Source: Hydractinia symbiolongicarpus (lineage: Eukaryota > Cnidaria > Hydrozoa > Anthoathecata > Hydractiniidae). Taken from it: a DNA stretch of 64,000 bases. The stretch is taken from contig NC_079875.1 of NCBI RefSeq assembly GCF_029227915.1, positions 12,583,001-12,647,000 on the forward strand, in the 5' to 3' direction. A program made the position numbers and the translations under genes. Positions 1 through 11,057 of this stretch are shown here, piece after piece. Under the pieces are notes generated by a model. That model did no database searches. It was not told the DNA's origin and worked only from the letters and a program-made list of their open reading frames with translations. Each line of letters starts with the position of its first letter. Position 1 is the stretch's first letter.

Positions 1-1665
1 GATTATAAATCACTACTACTATAGCTAGCTAGCTTATAATTAAAAAAATATTGATCCTTGCTATAGCTAGAGCACTCTCCATGTGGATGTAGTTGTTTTG
101 ATTTCATTTTAAGAACAATGGGCATGTGAGGCAAAAAACAAAACTCTTGTAATTATTGGCATGTCAATATCACAATAAACATTATAAAAGAAATCCCTAG
201 AAGCCACTCACACCCCTGGAAACAGCATGAGAATGTTGGGAACTGCACATGCATTACTCAAATCGTGAGAAAACACTTTTGAAAAAATATAAGTACTGCA
301 TCCTGCCTTGCACACTTGTTGGCATGCATAGCTGGATCTTTTAATTTGAAAAATTGTAAATTTGCCGAATTTTTGAGTTTTTACTTGCCAATTGGCCAAC
401 TGACCCTATTTTTGTGCCCATATGACTCTAATATCCGACTTTTGTGATGTCTGCCTAATACACCTTTTCAGAATTAGCACAGCCATGATTAATTTTTCCA
501 CAACTAGAGCAGGTTGGACTTTGAACCCCGTTTTCAGTAGTGAAGCTGACAAAAAATGATTTGTGCCAAAATAGGTGGTAAATCTCTCAGAAGAGCCTCT
601 CTTTTTACCACTTCTTGCATGCTTTTTGCACCAAGAAAGGAAGATTCAAAGTCTAAGTTGCACCATTTGCAGTAAAATTAAATATGGTTGCCGTAATTTC
701 AAAAAGGAGTTTTGTCTTAATTTTCATGTGATTTAGCACCAACACGATGGTTACATATTTTCTCAAATATGCCTATTACAGTACCACTGTTTTATATCAT
801 CTGCTACAAGACTAATGAAGTTTTTTTTCTTATGTTTTTATTTTTCCTATTTCCAAATTTTATTATGTATATACTACAATATATATTCACTTTCATCCTC
901 TAAACTAAATCCGTTTTTTTACATGGGTCGTTTAAAATAATCTTTGTATAATTTATATATATGATTTATGCTTTCAGTTTTCGTGAATCAGTCAAGATAT
1001 TTTCCAAATATTTGTTTTTGTGAACAATTATTTTCATGATTTGAGTACCTTTTGCAAGTTTAATTCATTTCCGCCCTATTTATTGAAATAAGGCATTCAT
1101 TTTTTTTTTTTTTTTGTGAACTAGGAAATTACTGAGAAAAACTACCGAAGAAAAAATAAAATTTTTTTTGTTATTCCTAAACTTTCACAAAGATTTATTT
1201 TTACGACATTATCTTTTCAGAAATTTCTGCTGAGATATATTTTCGGAATATGGACAAAATTAATCAACTTAGGTACGCCTTTTTACTTATGATTCCTTGT
1301 AATAAATTTCCTAAAAAATTTTAAGCCATTTTTACATTGTTTTTCCAAAGTGATCAAGGAAGAAAAAAGACATGTTCGATTCCATACAAAGCCCTTTTAA
1401 GGAGCTTTAAGCCAATCAAATCATCAGATTTTTTTATGTCAGCCAGATCTTTATTAGATTGTAATGAACCATATATATTAAATTTATAATAGTAAGGCAA
1501 GAACCAATGAGCTTTCAACTGGGAGATGGGATCTATGAAACTTAATTTGGGTCATCTGAACTTGATGAAAATACCTGAATTTTAGATTTTGGTGAAGAAT
1601 AAATGGGGGATTGAAGTAACTGCACATCAAATATTTTGTTTGTTTTATAGCTTGTATATTAAAGT
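1..1665. other. Intergenic, AT-rich, no gene seen
   Basis: No convincing coding exon on either strand; the open frames are short and low-complexity. An acceptor-like pyrimidine/AG sits at 1649-1650, 15 nt before the WDR77-like start, so the last bases are probably its 5' UTR or upstream intron. Confidence 0.6.
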
Positions 1666-2616
1666 ATGAGTTCTTTGGAAGAACAAACAGGAGTAACAAA
1701 GGTTCCAAAATATATTGATGGTTTGAGTTTCAATGATGCTGGACAATTAGCTATTGTTGCTTCAAATCTGACAGGTAGATGTTGGAATGGTTTATTGGCT
1801 GTATTCAATGATGCAAAATTCGCACCAAATATACCTCATGTTGACTATGCAACTCAGAACGAGGCTGGTTGTACGGATATTGAGTGGATTGATGAAAAGA
1901 GAATAATTATTAGTACTGATGCAGGGACCATAGAAGTTTGGCAACTTGAGGATGCCCCCATACTTTCAAATGAAATTTTATTGTCTGAACACAATGATAT
2001 TTGCTCAGCACTTAGCATCAGTAAACAATCAAAACAAGTTGCTAGTGCAAGTTGGGACAGTAGTATAAAGTTGTGGGACCTGGAAGTTGACATGTCTATA
2101 CACAGCGTGCATTTGCACACTGATAAAGTTCTTGATATTTTATGGAATTGTGCTACTCCTGATGTGTTTGCGTCTGCATCTGAAGATGGTACTGTTAAAT
2201 TATACGATAATAGAGGTACCGGAAAACCTGCAAGTTTGCTCGATTATCAAGCAATAACACATCCAATGTCGTTGGACTGGGTAACTGAGGAAAAAATTTG
2301 TATTGGTTACAGCAATGGAGATGTTTCTATGTTAGACACGAGAAACACTAGTCAGGAAATATCAAAGGTTAAAATCCACAAAAAACCTATACATAAAATA
2401 CTAATTATTGAGGATCAACATCTTGCATCAGTGTCAGATGATATGACAGTAAAAGTCCATAAAATTGCTAATTGGGAGAATACATATTCTGATTCTCGGC
2501 ACACAGATTATGTCAGAGGTTTAACGTACCAAAAACAAGACAGGTCTCTTTGGACTTCTGCTTGGGACGGTTCTGTGCACTGTCACAATATTAAAATAAA
2601 TGAAAAAATGGAATAG
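1666..2616 (+). CDS. wdr77: WDR77/MEP50-like methylosome WD40 protein
   Basis: The 316-residue reading frame is uninterrupted and begins at an ATG shortly after an acceptor-like AG. It folds as WD40 repeats: visible units include SASWDSSIKLWDLE (about residue 126), SASEDGTVKLYDNRG (about 171), a repeat with SNGDVSMLDTRN, SVSDDMTVKVHKIA and a final TSAWDGSVHCHNIK. The N-terminal segment SNLTGRCWNGLLAVF matches the signature SxLSGRCWxGSL of vertebrate WDR77, and the following NEAGCTDIEWIDEKRII matches its first blade. WDR77 (known function) is the cofactor of the arginine methyltransferase PRMT5 that binds histones and Sm proteins for methylation in cytoplasm and nucleus. Length is close to the human protein (342 aa), with a shorter N-terminus. 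The coding region has no introns, unlike its neighbours. A generic WD40 protein is the alternative, but the N-terminal signature argues against it. Confidence 0.88.
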   Translation: MSSLEEQTGVTKVPKYIDGLSFNDAGQLAIVASNLTGRCWNGLLAVFNDAKFAPNIPHVDYATQNEAGCTDIEWIDEKRIIISTDAGTIEVWQLEDAPILSNEILLSEHNDICSALSISKQSKQVASASWDSSIKLWDLEVDMSIHSVHLHTDKVLDILWNCATPDVFASASEDGTVKLYDNRGTGKPASLLDYQAITHPMSLDWVTEEKICIGYSNGDVSMLDTRNTSQEISKVKIHKKPIHKILIIEDQHLASVSDDMTVKVHKIANWENTYSDSRHTDYVRGLTYQKQDRSLWTSAWDGSVHCHNIKINEKME

Positions 2617-3828
2617 GTTATTGTATGACTTATAAATCAAACATAGGTTATCAAATTAATGTTTTCAATTCGATGTTCCATAATTATGAAAAGTCTATAT
2701 TTTAGTGGGCATAACAAATAAGAAAATTACAAAGGAAGGATTTTATAGCTTTGCAAGCTTCATAGAAAAATCATGTGTGTACAAAGAATATTATGAAAAT
2801 ATTATGTCTTATGTCTTTTTTTTGCCCCTTGCCATTAGAAAAGGGTTGGGCTTTTCCTAGGATCCCTAGGTGAATCATGTTGAGATTTTCAGTATGTGTA
2901 TCAATATTTTTCATGAAATTAGTCAAAATGGTTGAAAAATAGGGGACTAACAAGAGAAACCATAGTCTATATTTTATTTACGTATAATCCACAAATTCAA
3001 AATCATCTATAGCTGAACATCATCAAGGCATTTAAGGACCTCTTTTCAAAAGTTGTAACATGTATAAAAGTTTCGTTCAGATTTGGGGTTTTACCATCAA
3101 ATTAATGATGTAAGGATTTGAAATGTAGGGGGGGGGGGTCATACTCCGGTGCTCCAAATCAACAAGGTACACACTTTTTTTGCAATAAAATTGATCATTG
3201 TCCTTTTTGTCCATTTAAACTTTTAAACACATCAAAAAGTAAAATTCAAGGTTCAAAAAGCTGTCGTTTTAAATTCTTACTGGATTTGAATGCATTTCCT
3301 GGTTATAGTTGCAAAAAATACAATATATTTATGATTCGAATTAGCATCTTAGATTTTTGCATCTGTGCTTGATTAATAGAGGTACTAAGAAGCAAACTTA
3401 AAGTTTTTCCAACTATTTAACTTGAAGAAATGAAGACAGAGATATTTGTTTTCAATCAATTGTTTTTTTTATTTTTTTATTACATATTTAAACAGCCAGA
3501 ATTCTTGATGAATAATTGATATCAATAAAGGAGAAATTTCCAAGACCTAGAAAGCCTAACATGTAAATCTTTTATTAAAAAAAAACGTTTTAATTAAAAT
3601 AAGCAACCATTTAACTTGTATAGATACTGTATGTAATAAGTGTGATCCTGTGACAACTTGTTAGGATATGGGTGTTTAATAAACAGTAAGACATTTACAT
3701 AGTTGCTTAAGCGAGAAGGCTGTTTAAGGATCTTGGGTGCTAATTCGAATCACAGCATGATCTAAGTAGAAATTCGTTAACGTTTGCATACCCTTGTTGT
3801 TTTTAGATGAATTTAAAGTAACTACGAA
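2617..3828. other. Intergenic gap between WDR77-like and HPGD-like genes
   Basis: No gene recognised. It contains a G-run near 3125 and A/T homopolymers. A short upstream ORF, ATG-AAT-TTA-AAG-stop (3807-3821), lies directly after an acceptor-like AG (3805-3806) and just before the HPGD-like start. Confidence 0.55.
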
Positions 3829-6723
3829 ATGATTTTAGATAAGGCTGTAGCTTTGATCACTGGTGGAGCCCAGGGGTTTGGTAAAGAATTTGCAAGATGT
3901 TTGTTAAGCAACGGTTCACGGGTAATACATTCCTGATTTCTAGCACTACTATTTTATTTTTAATTTTTACCAACAAAGAGGTATTAAGTTGGAACTTTAT
4001 ACCAGCATACTGGTATGGGTACTCAAACCTAAATGTCAAAAAAATTTAATTTAAAAGTTTAATTTAAATCTCCCTTTAAAGGTTCTCTGGTTAATTTTGA
4101 TAGTGTTTTATAGGTTGTTGTGGCTGACATGAATAAGGAGTTGGGGAATTCGTTCCAAGAAGAATGTTCAAAAGTTTATGGTCACAACAAAATGAAATTT
4201 GTGTATTGTGACGTGACCAATTCTCAAGAACTAAATCGTATGAGCTTCTTGCTTTTATTTTTGTTAATGTTGTGTTTTTTATTGTGCTATAAATTTATTT
4301 TTTTTAAAAATATAAATTTTCAATATGTCGAGAAAAGTATTGTGAGTAAAATGATTATGTTTAAATATTGTATATTAAAGTTCCAAAATGAATTTGAATG
4401 AACATGTGTAGACATATTCGTGAAACATTTTTCTTTTAATTTTATTCCAAGCTATATATTTTTAATAGGTACGTTTGAACTAGCAAGGACTGAATTTGGT
4501 GGTTTGGACATAGTATGCAATAACGCTGGAATCATATCTACCAAAACCTCAGACGTTAGGCCTCAGATTGCTGTTAATTTGGTATGATGTGAGCCATACT
4601 TTAAGAGAAATAAATTCAGATTTAAACTGTGTTAGTTCTAAACTTAAAACCCCCGTATCACGTCTGTTTCTATTACCTTGGCTTTAGGCTAACTAAGTCT
4701 TTCTTGGTCTATCTCTTGGCATCGTCCCGGAAGGTATCAAGCCTCTCCACTCTCTTACCCAATTATCCTTTTCAATTCATACTAAGTCAATATTCTTATC
4801 TGGGTAGCATCTCTAAAGCTGCGAATACTTAGCATGTTCCTTATTAGCTCATCTGAACTCTTCCCATCCTTTACCTAACCATTTATTATATCATTCCTTT
4901 CTACACGGTCAAGATTTTCTGCTTTACTGCCCATGTCTCACTAATGTGCAATATAAACATGTCTTCAATTTTAAAAATATCCTGAAGGAATGTAGGTGTA
5001 ACTGTTTTCTACCCTGGAACTATTCAAAAATTTCATCTGTGAATTATGTTTTAATTATCATTTCTAGACAGCTGTTATCGAGGGGACGTACAAGGGAATA
5101 GAATTGATGAGTAAGTCAAGTGGAGGAAATGGTGGGTTGGTTGTAAATGTGGCGTCGGCAGCAGGTTGGTTTTTTTACGTGCCTGATTTAGTGTAAATGT
5201 ATGACTGCTTTTATTTATTTTCAAGAAGATCCATGATTTTGTTATCTGTTTACATGCTATGCTTATGTTCGTAATTCTATTATATGACTACTTTCAATGT
5301 TCAATGCGCCTAAAATTGGCTATATTCTTATTTCACTGTTTATTAAGGCACAATTGACAATTTTTTGGCTGTTAATAATAATAATTATTTAATAATAGTA
5401 ATCATTTATTTCTGCTCTATTAGATTGACATGGTTCTTTTTCCCTAACTTTAATTTATGTGATATATAAGTACAGTAGAAAAAATAATATAATACAAAAA
5501 CACCACTAAAAGAAAGAAACAAATAATCCGATGGTACAAATTTTTGTCATAACATCGTGATTTTGATATGTACATGACAAATAGTGAAGAAATTTCCGTC
5601 CAATGGTAAAAATTGAATTTCTTACATAGGCAATCAATATGCATATATGCACTACTTTTTTATCTCTGGTGTTGTTAACTATTCCGAAAAAATCATTTAT
5701 ATCTATATACTTCCACCTTATGCTACAGGTTTTCAGATGATGCCAGGAGCACCAGTTTACACATCTACCAAGCATGCGGTGGTAGCTTTCACACGCTCGT
5801 TTAAGGTATAGGATGTTTTTCAATGCTCTTGTGGTTAGGTTAATGTTTTTTATTTCTTTTTCTATTTCATATTTAAAATTTTTTTAGCATCTACCGGTTT
5901 TTGCTATAGACGGTGTGAGAGTGAATTGTCTTTGTCCTTTTTTCTGTGACACTGCTATGTTACGCAATGCAGAAAAGGAGAATCCTGAGATGAAGAAGAA
6001 TTTTGAAGCTTTGCCAAAAATTCAGTTAGTAGCTAGTACTGTTTACTTCCAGCAGCCTTTTTTGTATCTTAAAGTCTGATTTCTTTAGGTGTTCATGGCC
6101 GCAGCCTGCTTAGTTCGTGCCAGCGCCCATTATGCCTAACCTCCGTTACGCTAAAAGTGACAGTGTTTTTGGAATTATAATTAGATTGTTGTGCTGCGAG
6201 CTGCGGCTATGTTTCTATTCTCTTTTAAAATATGTGAATAAAAAAATGTAAAAAAATACAAAAATATAGGCGGAGATAGTGTGGTGATAACGCCGTCAAC
6301 TTGTAATCATAATGTTAAATGTAGTGTTGTCAGCCAGCCGCCAATTGGCTTTTGTGGCACGCAAGCAAGTTAGAGTAATGTTTTACGTTACTTTAGCGGG
6401 TAATAGTAACTTAGCGTTGAAGAGGAGGAAGAGCCAACCGTTCGGATGATCAAAAAGGACGCTAAAACTTCCCGTTAGTTACTATGTCAGCAATATCATT
6501 AAAATGAATTAATACATATCAAATGTTAGCGTGGGTGCGCAATAGAGCTTCCACTTCAATTGACACTTGACACTGCATTTTGTTTTTCTTTAGAATAAAG
6601 GATGTAGTAAAAGCCTTCATGCAGTGTGTTGAAGATGATAACATGAATGCGAAAGCGGTTGCTATTATGCCACCTGACAACGTTTACACGTTGGTGTTTC
6701 CTCCTGCCGTACCAAAATTGTAG
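3829..6723 (+). CDS. hpgd: 15-hydroxyprostaglandin dehydrogenase-like SDR (7 exons)
   Basis: Exons 3829-3921, 4114-4237, 4469-4581, 5068-5164, 5729-5805, 5888-6024 and 6594-6723 join in frame with GT-AG junctions to give 256 residues (human HPGD 266). The nucleotide-binding motif is TGGAQGFG (residues 11-18), followed by VVVADMN at the end of the second strand, NNAG after LDIVC, the catalytic Ser in NVASAAG and the catalytic Tyr-Lys in YTSTK. These define a classical NAD-dependent short-chain dehydrogenase, and the linear order with FVYCDVT and VRVNCLCP is nearest to 15-PGDH, which oxidises the 15-hydroxyl of prostaglandins and related lipids in the cytosol. Substrate in this animal is inference; related SDRs cannot be excluded. 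The usual PG after the NxxxP motif reads PF. The last exon was placed with donor CA|GTTAGT, the only choice that keeps frame. Intron 3 holds a LINE relic and intron 6 a SINE. Confidence 0.85.
4640..4955 (-). mobile_element. Degraded LINE reverse-transcriptase C-terminal fragment
   Basis: Reading the minus strand, the fragments ETWAVKQK and PRDRPRKT appear in the order expected at the C-terminus of many non-LTR retrotransposon ORF2 proteins (ETWA…, then GRPRKTW). Several stops and frame changes lie between them, so it is a fossil. It lies inside intron 3 of the HPGD-like gene. Confidence 0.5.
6269..6480 (+). mobile_element. tRNA-derived SINE, copy 1
   Basis: The head GGCGGAGATAGTGTGGTGAT resembles a tRNA-like pol III A box, and the body shares CAATTGGC, GCAAGCAAGTTAGAG and AGGAGGAAGAG with the copy at 7930-8163 (opposite strand). 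The copy lies in the last intron of the HPGD-like gene. The B box is degraded. Confidence 0.6.
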
Positions 6724-7929
6724 ACGGTTAGTTAAGATTGGGTAAAAATTTCGTAAAATGTATTAATTTTAGCGGAAATTAGTTTTGCGAGTGTTTATCA
6801 CTTTCGCGAAAATTATTACTCACCAAAATTATAAATCTTAGCTTCGCAAAATTCACGTGAATAAAATTTAGCAAATTTTTTTAAAAAAGCGTTAGTGCAC
6901 TGATTAGCACACAATAATGGATCCGCAAATTTCTTTTTCAACAGTCTTTACTTTATCTCTCTTGCATTGAAGATACAGTATAAATTGAAAGAAGAAGAAA
7001 TGAACAGATCGTTTTTGTGCATATAATTTTATTATAAATATCTTTAATTATATTTTAATTTATTTGGAGAGTATTGCGATTTGTTAACTTCGTGAAATAT
7101 TAAGAAAATCATGTGAAATAAGATTTTTCACTTTTTACAAAGTTTAATTGATGCGTTAAAATGCATTTACTAACCAGTGGTCCGAAACAACAGTATTTAA
7201 ATTTGAACGGAGAACTGTTGCTATAAAAAAGATTTTCACGGCTTATGACGGCTAGTAGTACCTGCTATATATTTTAATTTTTCGATTATTTTTTTTTATT
7301 GTTTCTTAATATGGAATGAAGTTTTTTTTGTGATGTAACATATTGTATATGATGAAATTAATATTTCCAAATAGAAAGCACTCTACGCCGAACATCTCAT
7401 GTTGTGTTCTTCCTTGTATATATATCATATCCTTGGTATCTGTTACTAACTTTCAACATTTGTTGGTTATTACGATGCAGTTTTTAGTGCAACTCTCTTA
7501 TAAAATACGCTTAGTGCGTGTGTGTGCGTGTGTGTGCAATGTTACAAAGAGGATATTTTTAGTCTCATTTGTTGAACGCCAAATTGTCTATTGTTTGTTT
7601 GTGGCCTGTTATATTACCTATTTACGAAGAAAATTAACAAATCGTCCTAAGTGGATATTTCTGTGTGACACAACTGGTCTTTAGTGATTTTCCTTACTAA
7701 ATGACGACGACAGCAGAATGTCAGTATCTTTCCATACCACATGGCCTTGTCATCATGGTACGCAGGTTCTTGACCTATAGGTTTGTCAAACATGCAAAAA
7801 ATTAATTTGTTTGTGTCTATTTTGCGCAATCACATTTCGCGCGTATAAATTTTATAGATGTGTTAAGTGCGTTTTTGGAACGCGTAAATAAGGAACTTTT
7901 TAGCTGTCCATACTCTATTTTAAGCCCTT

Positions 7930-8163
7930 AAGGATTCCGTCCCAATAGCTGACTCTTCCTCCTACCCTACTGTAACTATGTTACATTACCGCCAGAGATA
8001 CGTATAGTATTGCTCTAACTTGCTTGCCTGCCACACAGCCGGTTAGCGATCAGCAATTGGCACTAAATGAGCTGGCAACACATTTAGAGAGCGCGTGAGT
8101 GGGGTCTCGAACCTGAAACCTTATGATTACAAACCGAATGCACTACCACTACACCATCTCTGC
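7930..8163 (-). mobile_element. tRNA-derived SINE, copy 2
   Basis: On the minus strand the head runs GCAGAGATGGTGTAGTGGTA (A-box-like), then an anticodon-loop-like TTTGTAA, then GGTTCGAGACC, a good B box. The body shares blocks in the same order with 6269-6480. This is a SINE rather than a tRNA gene because the acceptor arm does not close and a long unrelated body follows. Confidence 0.7.
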
Positions 8164-9840
8164 GTTTTTGAGCTTTCTTTCCATTAAACGTTCATGTCGC
8201 AGCACTAAACGTCGGCGCTCACTCAATCTACTTAACTTGCATTACCTTAAATATTATTTGCCTATTCGGAATTTGATTTTGGCTGTTAAAAAGTTGTTCG
8301 TTAGCAAACGCTTGAAAAGTTGACTTGTTTTAACTTTCGAAGCTGTCGAAGATTTTATGTTAAGATAGTAAAAGAACTGTAGCCAAAACGACGGAGTAAA
8401 AACAGCTAACAAGCTTATCCGTCTGTTTGCAGTAAAATGTTGTTGCGCAAAATTAAATGCAAAGACTATAAGATGAAATACTGGCACAATCATAAAAAGA
8501 AAAATATGGCGCCTAACGAGTCACCTTTTTGCAAACACAAGAACCAGAAGTGTCCTATTTTTTTGGTAAGATATTCAATTTTTAATTGAAATCAAACTCT
8601 ACGAGCCATCAGCCTGAGTGACCGAAGGTGGGTCATTAATAATTGTCAGGCATAATAAAAAAATTTGTTGTTAAAAGTCGGTAATCATGCGAAAAAAAAA
8701 AAACTTTTTTCTCGTGGTGTAAACACTCAAAATATGGCGTGCTACGCATCGCCCAAAGTTGCAGATGTTTTTATCCACTGAGTAACACAAACAAATATTC
8801 GCCAAACACGAAAAAAAAATATTGATTTGAAAAGATTGTTTACTCTCCATATCTTTGAACATCTAATAAGCTTATGTTGACTTTAAAAATCAAAACTTTA
8901 GAAATAGACATCTTGAATAGAACGCTTTTTCACATCTTGGTTTCTTCGTGATATACAGCTGTTTTTTTCCTTACTTCTACTTTTCGATGTTTATATTTGA
9001 AGAACTAATTCGAGCCCCCATGTTGTCTTAGCCTCGACCTCGACAAATGGATTTTAAATATGAGTTTTCTAAAATACCATCTGTGTAGGGCAAATAAACT
9101 TCACATTTAAATTCAATAAAAACCTACTTTAACAGCAATACGAAAAGTCAATATTTCTTTGAATTTTTTTCTTTCTTTTTTTGCCTGAGTATTTTCAAAT
9201 ATGGTTGCCCTATTCTAGGTCGGTTAGGAAATGCAACAGACGAAACATGTTCCGGTGCAGGCTCTTTTATTGTATATTCTCAAAAATTTCACACATTTTC
9301 TTTTTGTTTATTTTAATGAGTCATAATCAAAAATGTCATATCTCTCAAAGCCTGACTTTTCCTCCTCCCAGATTCCGCAAATCGCTTAAAAAGCATTACG
9401 TCATGATGACGTAGCACTTTTCTTATCTTGTTCAGAATTTATTTCGTTATTGATGTTTTGTTTACTTCTTCATTGATTCATTTCTCCTCCTCACAAACAT
9501 GTTTTTGCTTTAGGCAGTAAAAAAATGTCTTTGATTTGAATGGCAACACCATATTTAACACGAAGACACGAAAACATTATCTAAAGATATTGTCGGCTTT
9601 AAATGTTCTTTTTAGATGATAAATAATGGCGGAAAGATTTTCAACTATCTATGCGATAGCTTTCAAGTTTTCGGTCTATGATTCTTAGCCTTACATTATA
9701 CTGTGCGCACCTTGCTTGTATGAAAAAGTTGCGAACCGAACTTTATACGCGTATAAAATAAAAAATCACAACATGTATTTTTTCTCATACATGAAACGGC
9801 CTCTGAAGTTAGAAATCGCCTAAACGAAAGGTAGGGCTTC

Positions 9841-10050
9841 GGTCTTGTTTATAATCTTGTTTCGAGTTTTTTCGAGCGGTGACAAAATTTGCGATGGTGT
9901 AAACCAGCGTAACAGCTCTAAGGTTTTGTTTATTTTCCTTTTTCAAGTTTTTTAAGAGCAGTGACAACATTTGCGATAGTGTAAATCAGCGTAACAGGGC
10001 TAAGGTCTTTTTTATAATCTTTTTTCGAGTTTTTTCGCGCAGTGATGATG
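9841..10050. repeat. Tandem repeat, about 82 bp, about 2.5 copies
   Basis: The word GCGATGGTGTAAACCAGCGT at 9891 recurs with few changes at 9973, and the flanking TTTTTCGAGTTTTTTCGAGC and AGCTCTAAGGT blocks recur at the same spacing. A third partial copy follows at about 10003. Confidence 0.75.
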
Positions 10051-11057
10051 TAAATGCGCCGTTTCGAAAAAAGTGTTTAGTAGCTTGACGCATAATTTAC
10101 TTTTGCGCGAAAAAAGATTTATTAAAGGGGACAACTGATATAATTTGATTTAAATTTTTTATGTTATATGCAACTAGTTTTTATTAACCCCTCAATCCTT
10201 CTCTCCATCTCCTCCTTCTGCTTTACATTTCCATGACTAAAGGAGGTCGTGTTTAAATATGTTTTTTAAATTTTAAAGGCTACACGTGCCACCCACCACA
10301 ACGCCCTTTCTACGCCCTATCCTGTAACAAATTTTGTGAATCTTGTAGATTGTAGAAAGTGTGTTAAGTTTTGGTAAAAACAGTTTCGACGAAGCAACAC
10401 TTTTTCCAACGCCCCATTTTCAGTTTTTTCAGGCACGAAAATAGTGTAGATAGTATAAAATTTAATAAATGTTCTTAAATTCATTATAGACTTATTACAG
10501 ACTAGCCCCAAATTTCTCCAATTCTCCCTAATTTATCTATTTAAAGTGAGGGGCCTAATTAGTGTTATAATTCACAATTTTGTTTTGTTTCTTTACAAAT
10601 TAACAAATGTGTCGAAGTTTTTAGTACTCCATTATAAATAGTAATAAATTTGAACTAAAACAAACAATAAATATAAATATCTAAATGAACAAAAATAAAT
10701 GAGTAAAACTAAAATTTTTTTAAAAAAAGCACAAAACTGCATTAATAAAAAATGCTCAAAAGTTCCATGTTTAATTAACCCAGATAGCTTAGCGCGTAAC
10801 CACATTTAAAAAACAACATACTCCACCTACCAGCATTCTGATTGGCTTGTAAATATTACAACGATGTAAAAATAACACGAATAGGTTAATTAGTCTGTTG
10901 TTTGAAGAGAGTTTTTTCATATTTTTTTTTTTAAAAAAAAGAATCACAAAGTTTGTACCGACTATTTGTATAATTGTCTTAAAGCAGATTTTTACAGATC
11001 AGTATTGAGTAAGTGAAACAAAAGGATTTAAAAGGGGAGCGTGTTTCATTGGTAATA

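Larger units (their letters stand above)
6724..11057. other. Long intergenic region upstream of otp
   Basis: No supported gene. It contains a GT-rich simple repeat near 7517-7540, SINE copy 2 (7930-8163), a degenerate tandem repeat (9841-10050) and repeated TTTCGCGAA-like words near 6780-6860. Ordinary AT-rich spacer otherwise; it may hold otp regulatory DNA, but none can be recognised by eye. Confidence 0.5.

Noticed and set aside
7343-7684. 113-codon plus-strand frame
   Set aside because: AT-rich, low similarity to any known protein type, contains a GT simple repeat, no splice partners.
8090-8163. tRNA gene on the minus strand
   Set aside because: A and B boxes are present but the acceptor stem does not close and a SINE body follows.
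11013-11057. Upstream start of Otp at 11013
   Set aside because: The triplet is GTG; the first ATG in frame is 11058, in a good context.
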